DNA from: CG2-30-51-40 sp041753575
GTDB lineage: Bacteria > Desulfobacterota > DSM-4660 > Desulfatiglandales > Desulfatiglandaceae
Reading direction: 5' to 3'
Assembly (NCBI GenBank): GCA_041753575.1
Contig: JBGSUA010000154.1
Span: 1 to 23,364, forward strand
DNA: 23,364 nucleotides
Made by a program: the position numbers and the translations under genes. Position 1 is the stretch's first letter, and every line of letters begins with the position of its first letter. The notes beneath the pieces are model-generated. The model made no database searches and was not told the origin of the DNA. It saw only the letters and a list, made by a program, of their open reading frames with translations. This document shows, in pieces, positions 7,963 through 16,308 of this stretch.

Positions 7963-9374
7963 GTTCTACCTCCAAGCGTTTCAGTTATTGTCTTATAGCG
8001 TCCCAAGACAGACATCGCGGCGGCGGCCCTTTCCGGGGTCGGGAAGTTGACAATGGCCCCAGCCTCCTCAAGTACTCGAATGTCTGCATCCCAAATGCCT
8101 TCAGGGGCAGAAAAACACGTGATGACAGGCTTTTTCTGCCTCCATTTAAGAAGAAAATCCTTCATGCGCGGAAGCGCCTCCCTGTTTGCCGAAGCGAACA
8201 TCATAAGGATCAGGGCGCCTCCTACCGCATTATCGTCAAGCGCGGTCCTCACTATTCCCTCAATCGCAGAGGCGTCGTACCAGGCAGGCCCCATGTCAAC
8301 AGGATTTGTCCTCATAGCGAGGGGAGGAAGAAGTTCATTGATTTTTTCCTGGGTTCCGGAGGAGAAAACGGCTATCTCCATGCCCGCAGTCTCGCATACA
8401 TCCGAGGCAGCCATGCCTGGACCGGCCTGACCGGTTAGGATCGCGACGGTATTCTTCTCAAGCCTCGGGCTCGCCGCGAGAACTCGTGCCGCATCAAGGA
8501 GGGCCTGAGGACTGTCAACCGTTACGATACCCGCCTGATGGAGCGCTCCGGCATAGATCTCTCCTCTTCCTGCGAGAGATCCGGTGTGGGACCTTGATGC
8601 CATGTCTCCCCTCGTTCCGGCCCCTGCCTTGTAGGCGATGATAGGTTTCCTGCCCAGGAGTTTCCTTGCCTCGGAAAGAAGACGCCGGGGATTGTCAAGC
8701 CCCTCGATATAGAGGGCGATCGCGGCCGTCTCTTCATCTTGGGCCAGAGAAGGCAATAGATCGGCGAAATCCACGTTTAGCCTGTTTCCAAGCCCTATGA
8801 TTTTGGCCATTCCGACTCCCTGTTTCATTGCAAGGAACCCTATCAGGTGTGATATCCCGCCGCTCTGGCTTACCAGGGTAACTCCGCCGGCTCTGATAAG
8901 GGAAAACTCGGGGGTGAAGGAGGCGTTCAAGCGAGCATGAAGATTGACTATGCCGAATGTATTGGGACCTATTACAGGGATTGAAAAACTGTTTGCCATG
9001 GAGGCTGCTTCTGCCTGCAGCATTGCCCCGGCAGGATCATCAATTTCTTTGAATCCGGCTGAGATTAAAACAGCAGCCTTTACACCTTTTTTCCCGCATT
9101 CGGCCAACACAGAGGGAACATTGGCAGCCGGCACCACTATTATCGCCAGATCAGGGGTTCCCGGATAATCGGAAAGCGATGGATAGGCCCTCATGCCCAT
9201 TATCTCGCTTGAACGGGGGTTAATGGGAATGATGATTCCCTTATAGCCTCCGCGGGTAAGGCTTTTCATCACATGGAAGCCAAGCTTGTCCGCCTTTTCA
9301 GACGCTCCCACCACGGCTACGGATGATGGATTGAAAACCGCGGTCAGTCCCTCTAAGAATCTTCCCTTCTCCAA
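7959..9374 (-). CDS. Acyl-CoA synthetase (ADP-forming), alpha / CoA-binding subunit
   Basis: This 471-residue subunit has an N-terminal CoA-binding Rossmann domain (FNPSSVAVVGASEK), a succinyl-CoA-ligase-like domain with SQSGG, the phosphohistidine segment SRSHTGSLAG and a C-terminal ligase domain. The phosphohistidine carries phosphate between the acyl site and the ATP-grasp subunit encoded just downstream with a 4-base overlap. The start is a TTG at 9374 with AAGGGGGG five bases upstream. The next Met would remove the CoA-binding fold, so TTG is the only sensible choice. In anaerobes such enzymes conserve energy from acyl-CoA made during fermentation or degradation. A good promoter lies at 9413-9441. 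Confidence 0.9.
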   Translation of the reverse strand: MEKGRFLEGLTAVFNPSSVAVVGASEKADKLGFHVMKSLTRGGYKGIIIPINPRSSEIMGMRAYPSLSDYPGTPDLAIIVVPAANVPSVLAECGKKGVKAAVLISAGFKEIDDPAGAMLQAEAASMANSFSIPVIGPNTFGIVNLHARLNASFTPEFSLIRAGGVTLVSQSGGISHLIGFLAMKQGVGMAKIIGLGNRLNVDFADLLPSLAQDEETAAIALYIEGLDNPRRLLSEARKLLGRKPIIAYKAGAGTRGDMASRSHTGSLAGRGEIYAGALHQAGIVTVDSPQALLDAARVLAASPRLEKNTVAILTGQAGPGMAASDVCETAGMEIAVFSSGTQEKINELLPPLAMRTNPVDMGPAWYDASAIEGIVRTALDDNAVGGALILMMFASANREALPRMKDFLLKWRQKKPVITCFSAPEGIWDADIRVLEEAGAIVNFPTPERAAAAMSVLGRYKTITETLGGRT

Positions 9375-9412
9375 TATGCCCCCCTTAATGCTGCATCTCT
9401 TACAAATACATC

Positions 9413-9441
9413 ACTATAGCGGGAGGAGAAAACATCGTCAA
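9413..9441 (-). promoter_or_regulatory. Sigma-70-type promoter of the acyl-CoA synthetase operon
   Basis: On the minus strand, TTGACG (9436-9441) and TATAGT (9413-9418) are separated by 17 bases, each five of six to consensus. This would start transcription about 30 bases before the TTG start codon at 9374. Confidence 0.7.
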
Positions 9442-9486
9442 CGCTACTCATTGCGGTTGGCTCAGAAATGGGTTCCTTCTATCCCT

Positions 9487-9511
9487 TGAGGTGCACCCCA
9501 TTGTCAAGACC
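9487..9511. repeat. Possible insertion-sequence terminal repeat (scar)
   Basis: The stretch starting TGAGGTGCACCCC resembles, from memory, terminal inverted repeats of IS3-family elements. No transposase or matching second end was found in the window. It lies in a gene-poor region (9442-9798) whose only other content is the radC remnant. Confidence 0.2.
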
Positions 9512-9557
9512 ATTTTTGCCAAAAATTAAGTGTGTTGTTTTTCAATCAGTGCTTAGC

Positions 9558-9742
9558 TCACCACCTCTTCCAGAGATTGGAGTGACTACAGTGGACTACG
9601 CTGCGCAAACTGGAAAAACGTTCTTCAAACCGATGGCGCTTTCCCCTTCGACACCGATTCTGAGAATCACAGCCAGTAGTTCAGAGTCGGAAAGATGTTT
9701 TGCGCATAAACGAAGCAGTTTTTCCCTCGCTCTATCCTCTTC
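9558..9742 (-). pseudogene. Remnant of a RadC-type DNA-repair gene N-terminus
   Basis: The minus strand encodes 48 open codons (9599-9742) reading EEDRAREKLLRLCAKHLSD and continuing SELLAVILRIG. This matches the conserved start of RadC (UPF0758) proteins, whose usual form is RERLLRLGAEALSDAELLAILLRTG. A stop (TAG at 9743-9745) precedes it, and another (9596-9598) ends it. A second frame then reads EERFSSLRSV, like the next RadC segment (LLARFGSLR), so there is a frameshift. The rest of the roughly 220-residue protein is missing, including the JAB/MPN metal site. It is a decayed fragment and should not be functional. RadC-like genes are common passengers of mobile elements. Confidence 0.6.
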
Positions 9743-9798
9743 CTACCATACTGCGATACCGCTGGGTTTGTGAGTTCTTGATGCAATGAAATTCTCCA

Positions 9799-10275
9799 CT
9801 AGAGAAATAGTTTGCTCATCCGGGTAGCTATGTCAAAGGCCCTATTTAGGTCGAAGTCTTCAAAATCCACTGGTCGCAACACCGGTTTCAGTTCCGTCTC
9901 GATCTGGGTCTTGAGCTTTTCTTTCCGGCCACGGGATACGTCAATCGGCGCATTTCCCGGCACTTTCAGCTTTTCGGCAAGAAGCTCGAAGAGATGCCGA
10001 TCGTTGAGATCCACCTTGTTTCGGAAGAACAGATAATCAATATCGAAGAAGTCCTTAATGGAGGGTTCCAGGCGTGTCAGTGCTGCCCGAAGCTTTTCGG
10101 CGATGGCTTCCTTCATTGACAGAGTGTTCAAAACGATGTCGGGGACAAGGGGTTTTCGGGTAAAAGGACTCAGCAATAATGTTCTGGCCTTCATTTGCCC
10201 AGGCAGCGTCAGGGATTTTTCGCGCACCCCACTCCAATGACGAAGAAATCTTGTTCGGCTATGCGCCTGCGCCAA
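9799..10275 (-). pseudogene. C-terminal fragment of an AbiEii/AbiGii-type nucleotidyltransferase toxin
   Basis: This open frame of up to 158 codons resembles the C-terminal half of AbiEii-family toxins. The segment LNTLSMKEAIAEKLRAALTR matches the family's AEK-R element, and DFFDIDYLFF matches the usual RDFFDIWYL. The catalytic N-terminal nucleotidyltransferase region (GGTAL and the DLDL pair) is absent, and the first 27 or so residues do not look like the family. No AbiEi antitoxin gene is nearby. It is best read as a truncated, inactive toxin gene. Its 5' end abuts the tilS promoter region. Confidence 0.65.
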
Positions 10276-10290
10276 TCCCCTTCAAGGTAA

Positions 10291-10319
10291 TTGAGATAAT
10301 TATGACTGGCTGCTATTGT
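10291..10319 (+). promoter_or_regulatory. Putative sigma-70 promoter of tilS
   Basis: TTGAGA (10291-10296), a 17-base spacer and TATTGT (10314-10319) lie about 70 bases before the chosen tilS ATG. AGGAGG follows at about 10328 but has no start codon at a suitable distance. Confidence 0.5.
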
Positions 10320-10388
10320 ATAAAGGCAGGAGGAGGCATAAACGATCAGGCCATGAAGCGGGCAGGGACATCAAAGGAAAGAAGCGTT

Positions 10389-11765
10389 ATGGATAAGGCG
10401 GAAAGTGCCATCCTGCGCGAGGGGATGATAGACAAGGGCGACGCCGTTGTCGTGGCGGTTTCGGGCGGGCCTGACTCGGTCTGCCTGTTTGACGTGCTCT
10501 ACCGACTCAAAGACGGTCTCGAGATAAATCTTGTCATAGCCCATTTTAACCACCTCCTGAGACCCGGAGAAGACGAAGAAGAAACCCGTTTCATGCAATC
10601 CATGGCCAGGGAATATGATATCCCCCTTGAAACCGATGAGTGGAGAGAAGGGCCGCAACCTGGCGGGGGGTCAAAGGAAGAGCAGGCAAGAAAGGCCAGA
10701 TACGCGTTTCTTGAGAGTATCCGGAAGAGGTATGCCGCCCGGAGGATTGCAGTGGGCCATAACCTCAACGACCAGGCAGAGACCGTATTGATGAGGCTTC
10801 TCAGGGGTTCAGGTCCGATGGGACTTTCCGGCATGCATCCGATAAGAGAGGGCATAGTAATAAGGCCCCTTCTGAATATAAAAAGGGATGAAATAATTGC
10901 CTATCTGCAATCAGTGGGTCTTCGATATATGATTGACTCCTCTAATAGATCTCAGCTTTACCTTAGAAACAGGATTCGTCTTGAGGTTATTCCCGCGCTC
11001 AATCATGTACAGCCCGGAGTGATCAGTGCGCTTTCGCGCCTTGCAGGGATCATGAGAGAAGACGAATCCTATCTAGCGGGAGAGGCCCTAAGGCTGTTTA
11101 AATGGCTGAAGAAAGAGAAAAAAGACGGGGCAATCGAACTTAAGACAAAGGATTTTGATTCCATTCATCCCGCGATCAGGGGACGCCTTTTTAGACATGC
11201 CGTGGCGGCCGTAAAGGGGGATTTACTCAGGATTGGCGCAATCCACATCCGGGCATTGGAAAATCTCCTCGCGGATGCGGGCCCGAGTGCCTATGTGAGG
11301 CTTCCTGACGGGATCATTGTCAGGAGGCAATACGATCTCATTGTTTTTGAAAGAAAAGGCGAGGGGCCTTCCCGTCTTACGGAAATCCTCATTCCAGGCC
11401 CCGGCAGATACAAGATGCAAAATCCGCCCCGGGTAATTGTGGTCGAAGAATTTGAAGGCGTCGCCTTCGACGGCAATAGGGCCGAACCTTCAGAGGCTTA
11501 CCTTGACGCCGGTCTTATAACCTATCCCCTTAAGGTCAGGGCGTTCAGACCGGGAGATCGCTTTATACCGATGGGGATGGATCAGCCAAAGAAACTGAAG
11601 GAATTCTTCATTGACCGCAAGGTCCCCCGTATGGAAAGGCCCTTTGTGCCGATACTTACCTGCGGGGGAGAGATCGTCTGGATCTGCGGAATGAGACCTG
11701 ATAACAGGTTCCGCATTACTGAAAAGACTATAAAGATCATCAGGGTATGTCTTTCCAGCGAATAG
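10389..11765 (+). CDS. tilS: tRNA(Ile)-lysidine synthase
   Basis: TilS uses ATP to join lysine to C34 of the CAU-anticodon tRNA-Ile so that it reads AUA codons; it is essential in most bacteria. The 458-residue product has the PP-loop SGGPDS at residues 25-30, then VIAHFNHLLRPGEDEEE, GHNLNDQAETVLMRLLRG and RNRIRLEVIPAL, in family order. The C-terminal TilS substrate-binding domain includes RAFRPGDRFIPMG. The ATG at 10389 is preceded by AAAGGAAAG and gives the usual short N-terminus. In-frame starts back to 10179 run into the toxin remnant and are unlikely. It stands alone, convergent with mtnA. No clear terminator lies in the 112-base gap. Confidence 0.95.
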   Translation: MDKAESAILREGMIDKGDAVVVAVSGGPDSVCLFDVLYRLKDGLEINLVIAHFNHLLRPGEDEEETRFMQSMAREYDIPLETDEWREGPQPGGGSKEEQARKARYAFLESIRKRYAARRIAVGHNLNDQAETVLMRLLRGSGPMGLSGMHPIREGIVIRPLLNIKRDEIIAYLQSVGLRYMIDSSNRSQLYLRNRIRLEVIPALNHVQPGVISALSRLAGIMREDESYLAGEALRLFKWLKKEKKDGAIELKTKDFDSIHPAIRGRLFRHAVAAVKGDLLRIGAIHIRALENLLADAGPSAYVRLPDGIIVRRQYDLIVFERKGEGPSRLTEILIPGPGRYKMQNPPRVIVVEEFEGVAFDGNRAEPSEAYLDAGLITYPLKVRAFRPGDRFIPMGMDQPKKLKEFFIDRKVPRMERPFVPILTCGGEIVWICGMRPDNRFRITEKTIKIIRVCLSSE

Positions 11766-11877
11766 CGGGCTGATTTATCTTCGTATGTAGGTTGAGATTG
11801 GATTTGCACACCTTGTTTCTGAAGCTTCCGCATCTGCCGTCCCAATTCGGGCTTCTTGCGAAAGCAACTTCTTTGCC

Positions 11878-12915
11878 TCAGGATGCAAAGGCCTTCTTGA
11901 TGGCATCCGCAAAAGGCGGCCGAAGAATGCCTTTTTCAGTAATGATACCAGATAGATATCTTGCAGGGGTAATATCAAACGCCGGGTTCAAGGCCTCGGT
12001 ATCCTTTGGCCCCAGGCAGCGGCCGTGGATCATGCAGACCTCTTCCTTATCTCTTTCTTCAACCGGTATAAGGTCTCCATGTTCAAGGGAGATATCAATG
12101 GTTGAAAGGGGGGCCGCAATGTAAAAAGGAATATTGTTCTCCCCCGCGAGCACGGCGAGAGAATAGGTCCCGATCTTGTTGGCGGTATCCCCGTTGGCCG
12201 CGATCCTGTCCGCCCCGGTTATCACCAGATCAATCATCTTTCGGCGCATGAGAGAACCGGCGGCGCTGTCAACTATGACGGTTACGGGAATGCCCTCTTC
12301 CATCATTTCAAATGCCGTGAGCCTTATCCCCTGGAGCCATGGCCTGGTTTCGTCGGCAAAGACCTTTATGCCCTTTCCTTGCTCGTGGGCGGCCCTTATT
12401 ACCCCAAGGGCAGTCCCATAGCCTCCTGTCGCAAGGGATCCGGCATTACAGTGGGTCAAAACGGCCGCCCCATACGGAACCACCACGGCTCCCTCGATAC
12501 CTATTGCTTTGTTTATCTCAATGTCTTCTTCAAGGATCCTCTGGGATTCGTTCATCAGGGCCTTGCGGATGTCATCGAGCTCCATCTGACTTGATGCCTC
12601 CAGCAAAGAACTCATCCTTTCAACTGCCCACCTCAGATTAACGGCAGTGGGTCTTGCCCGGAGCATCTCAGAGGCGATCAATTCATACCGGATCCTAAAT
12701 TCCTTAAATCCCGATGCCCTGATTGAAGAAGCGCCAAGGCTCATGCCCATTGCCGCGGCTATGCCTATCGCGGGAGCACCCCTTATTACCATCTTCTTTA
12801 TGGCGCGGATTACATCGCGATAGGTCTTGCAGTGGTACCACTCTACCTTTGCAGGAAGCTTCCGCTGGTCAATCATGAGGACCTTGGAGTCCTCCCATTT
12901 GATAGTAGGGATCAT
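11878..12915 (-). CDS. mtnA: S-methyl-5-thioribose-1-phosphate isomerase
   Basis: MtnA opens the ring of methylthioribose 1-phosphate to the ribulose form, an early step in recycling the methylthioadenosine left from polyamine or SAM metabolism. The 345-residue protein carries the catalytic Cys in THCNAGSLATGGYGTALG (Cys156) and the catalytic Asp in ITGADRIAANGDTANKIGTY (Asp236). The ATG at 12915 gives the usual N-terminus (MIPTIKWEDSKVLMIDQRKLP shortened here to its first 20 residues is MIPTIKWEDSKVLMIDQRKL). It lies 20 bases past the ilvE stop with no strong ribosome-binding site, so translation is probably coupled to ilvE. An in-frame ATG at 12963 would overlap ilvE. No other methionine-salvage genes are in the window. 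Confidence 0.93.
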   Translation of the reverse strand: MIPTIKWEDSKVLMIDQRKLPAKVEWYHCKTYRDVIRAIKKMVIRGAPAIGIAAAMGMSLGASSIRASGFKEFRIRYELIASEMLRARPTAVNLRWAVERMSSLLEASSQMELDDIRKALMNESQRILEEDIEINKAIGIEGAVVVPYGAAVLTHCNAGSLATGGYGTALGVIRAAHEQGKGIKVFADETRPWLQGIRLTAFEMMEEGIPVTVIVDSAAGSLMRRKMIDLVITGADRIAANGDTANKIGTYSLAVLAGENNIPFYIAAPLSTIDISLEHGDLIPVEERDKEEVCMIHGRCLGPKDTEALNPAFDITPARYLSGIITEKGILRPPFADAIKKAFAS

Positions 12916-12934
12916 GGCGCCGTCAGATTTGATT

Positions 12935-14011
12935 CTATTTCGTAATGCGCTCGACCCACCCATGTTTATCGGGCCGCTTGCCGTACTGTATGCCGGTGAT
13001 TTCATCGTAGAGCCTGCGTGAAAGCTCTCCCATCCTGCCGCCCGCGACTATAAAGTCCCTTTCCTTGTAAGTGATCTGGCCCACAGGGGATATTACTGCG
13101 GCGGTGCCTGTGCCGAAGGCTTCCTTCAGTTTGCCGTTCTGAGCGGCTTCAATCACTTCGTCAATGGGCAAGGACCGTTGGGTAATTTTTATGCCCCAGT
13201 CTCCCGCGATCTTTATGACGGAGTCTCGGGTAACACCGGGCAGGATGCTGCCGTTCAAAGGCGCGGTGATCAGTTCATCCTCGATGAGGAAAAACATATT
13301 CATTGTGCCCACTTCTTCCACAAACCGGTGGTTTGCGGCATCAAGCCAGAGCACCTGGGTAAATCCCTTCGCCTTGGCCTCTTCCGCGGCAAGAAGACTT
13401 GCGGCGTAATTGCCGGCTGTCTTTGCCGTACCCGTCCCGCCAACGGCCGCCCTCACGTATTTGCTTTCAACGAAGATCTTTACGGGATTGAGCCCTTCCT
13501 TATAATAGGCGCCCACAGGTCCTACTATGATAAAGAAGATGTATGAATTTGAAGGCCTTACTCCCAGATGAGGTTCCGTCGCAATCATCGTAGGCCTTAT
13601 ATACAGGGAGGTCCCTTCATTTCTTGGCACCCAGTCGCGATCCAGAACAATGAGTTTCTTCATGCCCTCCATCACAAGGTTAATATCCACCTCGGGCATG
13701 CAGAGCCTTTTTGCGGAGTTGTTGAGCCGTATAAAGTTGTCCCTTGCTCTGAAAAGATTAATACTGCCGTTTTTTCCCCTGTAGGCCTTAAGCCCTTCAA
13801 ATATCTCCTGGCCGTAGTGAATTCCCATAGCCGCAGGGCTGATGGACAGGTTTCCGTAAGGGACAACCCTCGGGTTGATCCATCCCTTGCCGGCCTCATA
13901 GTCCATCATAAACATATGGTCTGTAGTGATATCCCCGAAACCCAGCTTCGATTCGTCAGCCGGTTTCGGTTTCAGTGCCCCTGCGTCTGTTTTATTTACT
14001 GGAATCTCCAT
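12935..14011 (-). CDS. ilvE: Branched-chain amino acid aminotransferase (large type)
   Basis: This PLP enzyme exchanges amino groups between glutamate and the 2-oxo acids of leucine, isoleucine and valine, the last step of their synthesis. The 358-residue length and the N-terminal extension match the larger, eukaryote-like class of BCAT. The Schiff-base lysine is K197 in GTGTAKTAGNYAASLLA. Other family segments are HYGQEIFEGLKAYRG, FVEEVGTMNMFF and GTGTAAVISPVG. The ATG at 14011 follows GAGGAG. It is the first gene of an ilvE-mtnA pair. That arrangement allows a second role, transamination of 4-methylthio-2-oxobutanoate to methionine, a reaction known for BCAT-type enzymes. The pairing with salvage is inference. 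Confidence 0.95.
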   Translation of the reverse strand: MEIPVNKTDAGALKPKPADESKLGFGDITTDHMFMMDYEAGKGWINPRVVPYGNLSISPAAMGIHYGQEIFEGLKAYRGKNGSINLFRARDNFIRLNNSAKRLCMPEVDINLVMEGMKKLIVLDRDWVPRNEGTSLYIRPTMIATEPHLGVRPSNSYIFFIIVGPVGAYYKEGLNPVKIFVESKYVRAAVGGTGTAKTAGNYAASLLAAEEAKAKGFTQVLWLDAANHRFVEEVGTMNMFFLIEDELITAPLNGSILPGVTRDSVIKIAGDWGIKITQRSLPIDEVIEAAQNGKLKEAFGTGTAAVISPVGQITYKERDFIVAGGRMGELSRRLYDEITGIQYGKRPDKHGWVERITK

Positions 14012-14159
14012 TTGCTTCTCCTCGACTTACCCTGATCATTAGTAACATTCGGAAAACCTGCTCATATATCATAGGATTCGATATACTTCAATAAAGAAAT
14101 AAATGGACTGGGAGTAACTTAAACTCCTCCAAGGCGCTTTTATATGAAAATAGATGGTC

Positions 14160-14179
14160 ATAGCGGCCTAGGCCGCTAT
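14160..14179. repeat. Perfect 20-bp palindrome
   Basis: ATAGCGGCCTAGGCCGCTAT reads the same on both strands. It lies in the 287-base gap between ilvE and the DUF362 gene, just before the REP-like hairpins. It has no loop and no T-run. Confidence 0.8.
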
Positions 14180-14182
14180 CCA

Positions 14183-14253
14183 GTCATTGTTCCGGCCTTG
14201 TTCCGGCCTTCGCCGGAATGACGACCTGGATTCCGGATCGAGTCCGGAATGAC
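14183..14253. repeat. REP-like hairpin pair (CCGGAATGAC type)
   Basis: Two hairpins stand in tandem. The first pairs GTCATT..TCCGGC with GCCGGAATGAC (14212-14222) and contains a direct duplication of GTTCCGGCCTT. The second is ATTCCGGA-TCGAG-TCCGGAAT (14230-14250). Both are followed by GAC. Intergenic repeats of this kind are dispersed in many proteobacterial genomes. Copies elsewhere in the genome cannot be seen here. Confidence 0.65.
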
Positions 14254-14298
14254 ATGCGGCATTTTCATGCTTCGTTGTGCCCCAACAGGGCATGAGGG

Positions 14299-15408
14299 TT
14301 AGATGTTGACAAGTTCATAGGATCTGCTTCCAAGACCGAGGCCCTGGGCATAATCAAGCTGTACCTCCCAATCTATCCTGGGATACACGGCCCTGAACTT
14401 ATCTTCGCCCGGCCCTTTGCCGGAGGAAAGGCAAGATGCTTCAAGGCCTGGCTGCTTGTTTACAAGGTCAACTGATGCCTGATCAATGGCAACCGGATCC
14501 TTGGATAAAACCACTCCCACATCCCCTACTATGGGGGCGTCGCTATGGCCGTAACAGTCGCAGGCAGGGGAAACGGATGTAATGAAATTGATGAAAAGGC
14601 TTTTCCCCCTTTTCTTATTAATGACGGCGGCGGCGTATTCTGCCATCTTTTTTTGAAGCCTGGGTGAATCGCTGTCCCATTGAGCGTCAATCGCACCCTG
14701 CTGGCAGATAAGAATACATTCGGCGCATCCCACACAAAGCTTCGGATCTATTTCAGCCTTTTTGTCTATGAGCGATATTGCCTTCTGGGCGCAGTGCTCG
14801 GCGCAGAGGCCGCAGCCTATGCATCTTTTCTTTTTTACTTTCGGTGAGAGGCCTGAGTGTTGGTCCAACTTTCCTTTCCGGGACGCACAGCCCATGCCAA
14901 TGTTTTTTAGTGTTCCCCCAAAGCCGGTCACCTCATGACCCTTGAAATGGGCAACCCCAATAAGGGCGTCCGCGTCATGAATCTCCTTGCCTATATAAGC
15001 GATCTTAACCATCTCCATATTTATCTTGACGGGCTCGAATGCTCCCCCTCTCAGCCCATCCGCTATGACAACCGGGGCCTTGACAACGGAGTAGGCAAAC
15101 CCGTTTTCTATGGCGGTTGTGAGGTGGGACACGCTGTTACCTCTTGTGCCCGCGTAAAGGGTGTTGGCGTCTGTCAGGAACGGAGATCCACCCAACTGTC
15201 TTACCTTCTCAACTACCTGGGAGATGAAGATAGGGCGGATGAAGGCCGTGTTTCCCTTTTCTCCGAAATGCAGCTTTATCGCCACTAGATCCCTTTCGCC
15301 TATTATATCCGATATCCTCCCTGCATCCATGAGGCGGAGAAGTTTTGCCGTGAGGCTGTTCTTGAAACCTGCCCTCATATCCATGAAATACACTTTGCTT
15401 GCCGTCAT
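14299..15408 (-). CDS. DUF362 protein with two 4Fe-4S ferredoxin motifs
   Basis: This is a 369-residue cytoplasmic protein of the DUF362 family, whose function is not established. The DUF362 core (DLVAIKLHFGEKGNTAFIRP, then GGSPFLTDANTLY and GHEVTGFGGTLKNIGMGCAS) surrounds a ferredoxin insert. The insert has two cluster motifs, CIGCGLCAEHC and CVGCAECILIC, in roughly residues 195-240. They fit two 4Fe-4S clusters, so an electron-transfer role is likely. The ATG at 15408 is preceded by AAGGAG eight bases away. It stands alone, divergent from the rhodanese gene. Such proteins are frequent in anaerobes. Confidence 0.9.
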   Translation of the reverse strand: MTASKVYFMDMRAGFKNSLTAKLLRLMDAGRISDIIGERDLVAIKLHFGEKGNTAFIRPIFISQVVEKVRQLGGSPFLTDANTLYAGTRGNSVSHLTTAIENGFAYSVVKAPVVIADGLRGGAFEPVKINMEMVKIAYIGKEIHDADALIGVAHFKGHEVTGFGGTLKNIGMGCASRKGKLDQHSGLSPKVKKKRCIGCGLCAEHCAQKAISLIDKKAEIDPKLCVGCAECILICQQGAIDAQWDSDSPRLQKKMAEYAAAVINKKRGKSLFINFITSVSPACDCYGHSDAPIVGDVGVVLSKDPVAIDQASVDLVNKQPGLEASCLSSGKGPGEDKFRAVYPRIDWEVQLDYAQGLGLGSRSYELVNI

Positions 15409-15591
15409 AGCATCACTCCTTATAAGGCTTAATTTCGGTCGGTTAGGCCAATGGGTTATTATGCTCCTAAATACGGTCGGATTCGGACCTCTTTACAGGT
15501 AAGGCCAAAAACGATTCAACTTGTTAGGCCGATTATTAGCTACTGAGCAATCTCTGTCAAGGCGCGCATGCCCCATGCGGGAGCTTTTTAA

Positions 15592-15621
15592 TTGACAAAT
15601 CGAATGCTCCGGGGATATTAA
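15592..15621 (+). promoter_or_regulatory. Putative sigma-70 promoter of the rhodanese operon
   Basis: TTGACA (15592-15597) and TATTAA (15616-15621) are 18 bases apart (ATATTA at 17). A transcript start near 15628 leaves only about 11 bases before the ATG at 15639 but 47 before that at 15675, which favours the later start. A small CGCATG-CCC-CATGCG hairpin followed by CTTTTTA lies just before it (about 15566-15588). Confidence 0.55.
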
Positions 15622-15674
15622 AAGGCAGCCGGGCGGTAATGTTCCGCTTCAAACAAAGGACGGGACAAATTATT

Positions 15675-16298
15675 ATGAGGCACAGCAGAGTACCTTTTTC
15701 AGCAACATTTCTTTTTATTGCTCTTTTGATGATTCCGGGTGCAGCACAGGCCCAGGAGCCAAAGAAAATCATGAGCATAGAGGCCTATGACATGCTCAAT
15801 ACCGTGCCTGACACCTATCTTATAGATGTCAGAACCAGGGCCGAATATCAGTTCGTGGGGCATCCCATTGGAGCCTATCTATTCCCTTACATGTTTCTTA
15901 CCCAGGAGTTCGGAAAGGCTGATGAAATATACGGCTATAAACTAACGGGCAAGAACAAGGCATTTGCCACCGAGATTGCCAAGGTCTTCAAAAAGACAGA
16001 CAATCTCATTTTGATGTGCCGTGATGGAACTCGGAGCCTGTCTGCCGGGAAAGACCTTATCTCGGAGGGTTTCAAAAACATTTACTCTGTTGAGGACGGG
16101 TTTGAAGGGCCTGAGTTTCCTTTTAATTCCGATCCCAACAAGCACAAGTTCTACAGGCAGCTTGCAAAGAGAAACAAGGTATTCGGATTTGACCATAGAA
16201 GGCATTACGGCTGGCAGTGGTGGGGACTGCCCTGGACCTATGAAATGGATCCAAAATACATATATCCGCCGGATCTAAATCCGTCTGAAAAGAAATAG
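15675..16298 (+). CDS. Exported rhodanese-domain protein
   Basis: This is a 207-residue periplasmic protein with a rhodanese domain, which carries sulfur as a persulfide on an active-site Cys. The signal peptide is visible (MRHSRVPFSATFLFIALLMI, then PGAAQAQ), with cleavage likely after AQA near residue 26. The domain shows LIDVRTRAEY (about 49-58) and the catalytic loop CRDGTRS with Cys115. The C-terminal 45 residues are rich in aromatic residues (YGWQWWGLPWTYEMDP) and are not part of the classic fold. I chose ATG 15675 over ATG 15639 because of the promoter spacing and the cleaner signal peptide; both are open. It is followed after 10 bases by a small gene with a strong ribosome-binding site. 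Confidence 0.85.
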   Translation: MRHSRVPFSATFLFIALLMIPGAAQAQEPKKIMSIEAYDMLNTVPDTYLIDVRTRAEYQFVGHPIGAYLFPYMFLTQEFGKADEIYGYKLTGKNKAFATEIAKVFKKTDNLILMCRDGTRSLSAGKDLISEGFKNIYSVEDGFEGPEFPFNSDPNKHKFYRQLAKRNKVFGFDHRRHYGWQWWGLPWTYEMDPKYIYPPDLNPSEKK

Positions 16299-16308
16299 GG
16301 AGGATGAA

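Noticed and set aside
10179..10388. N-terminal extension of tilS by 70 codons
   Set aside because: The extension runs through the toxin remnant and the likely promoter and lacks TilS similarity. The ATG at 10389 gives the normal family N-terminus.
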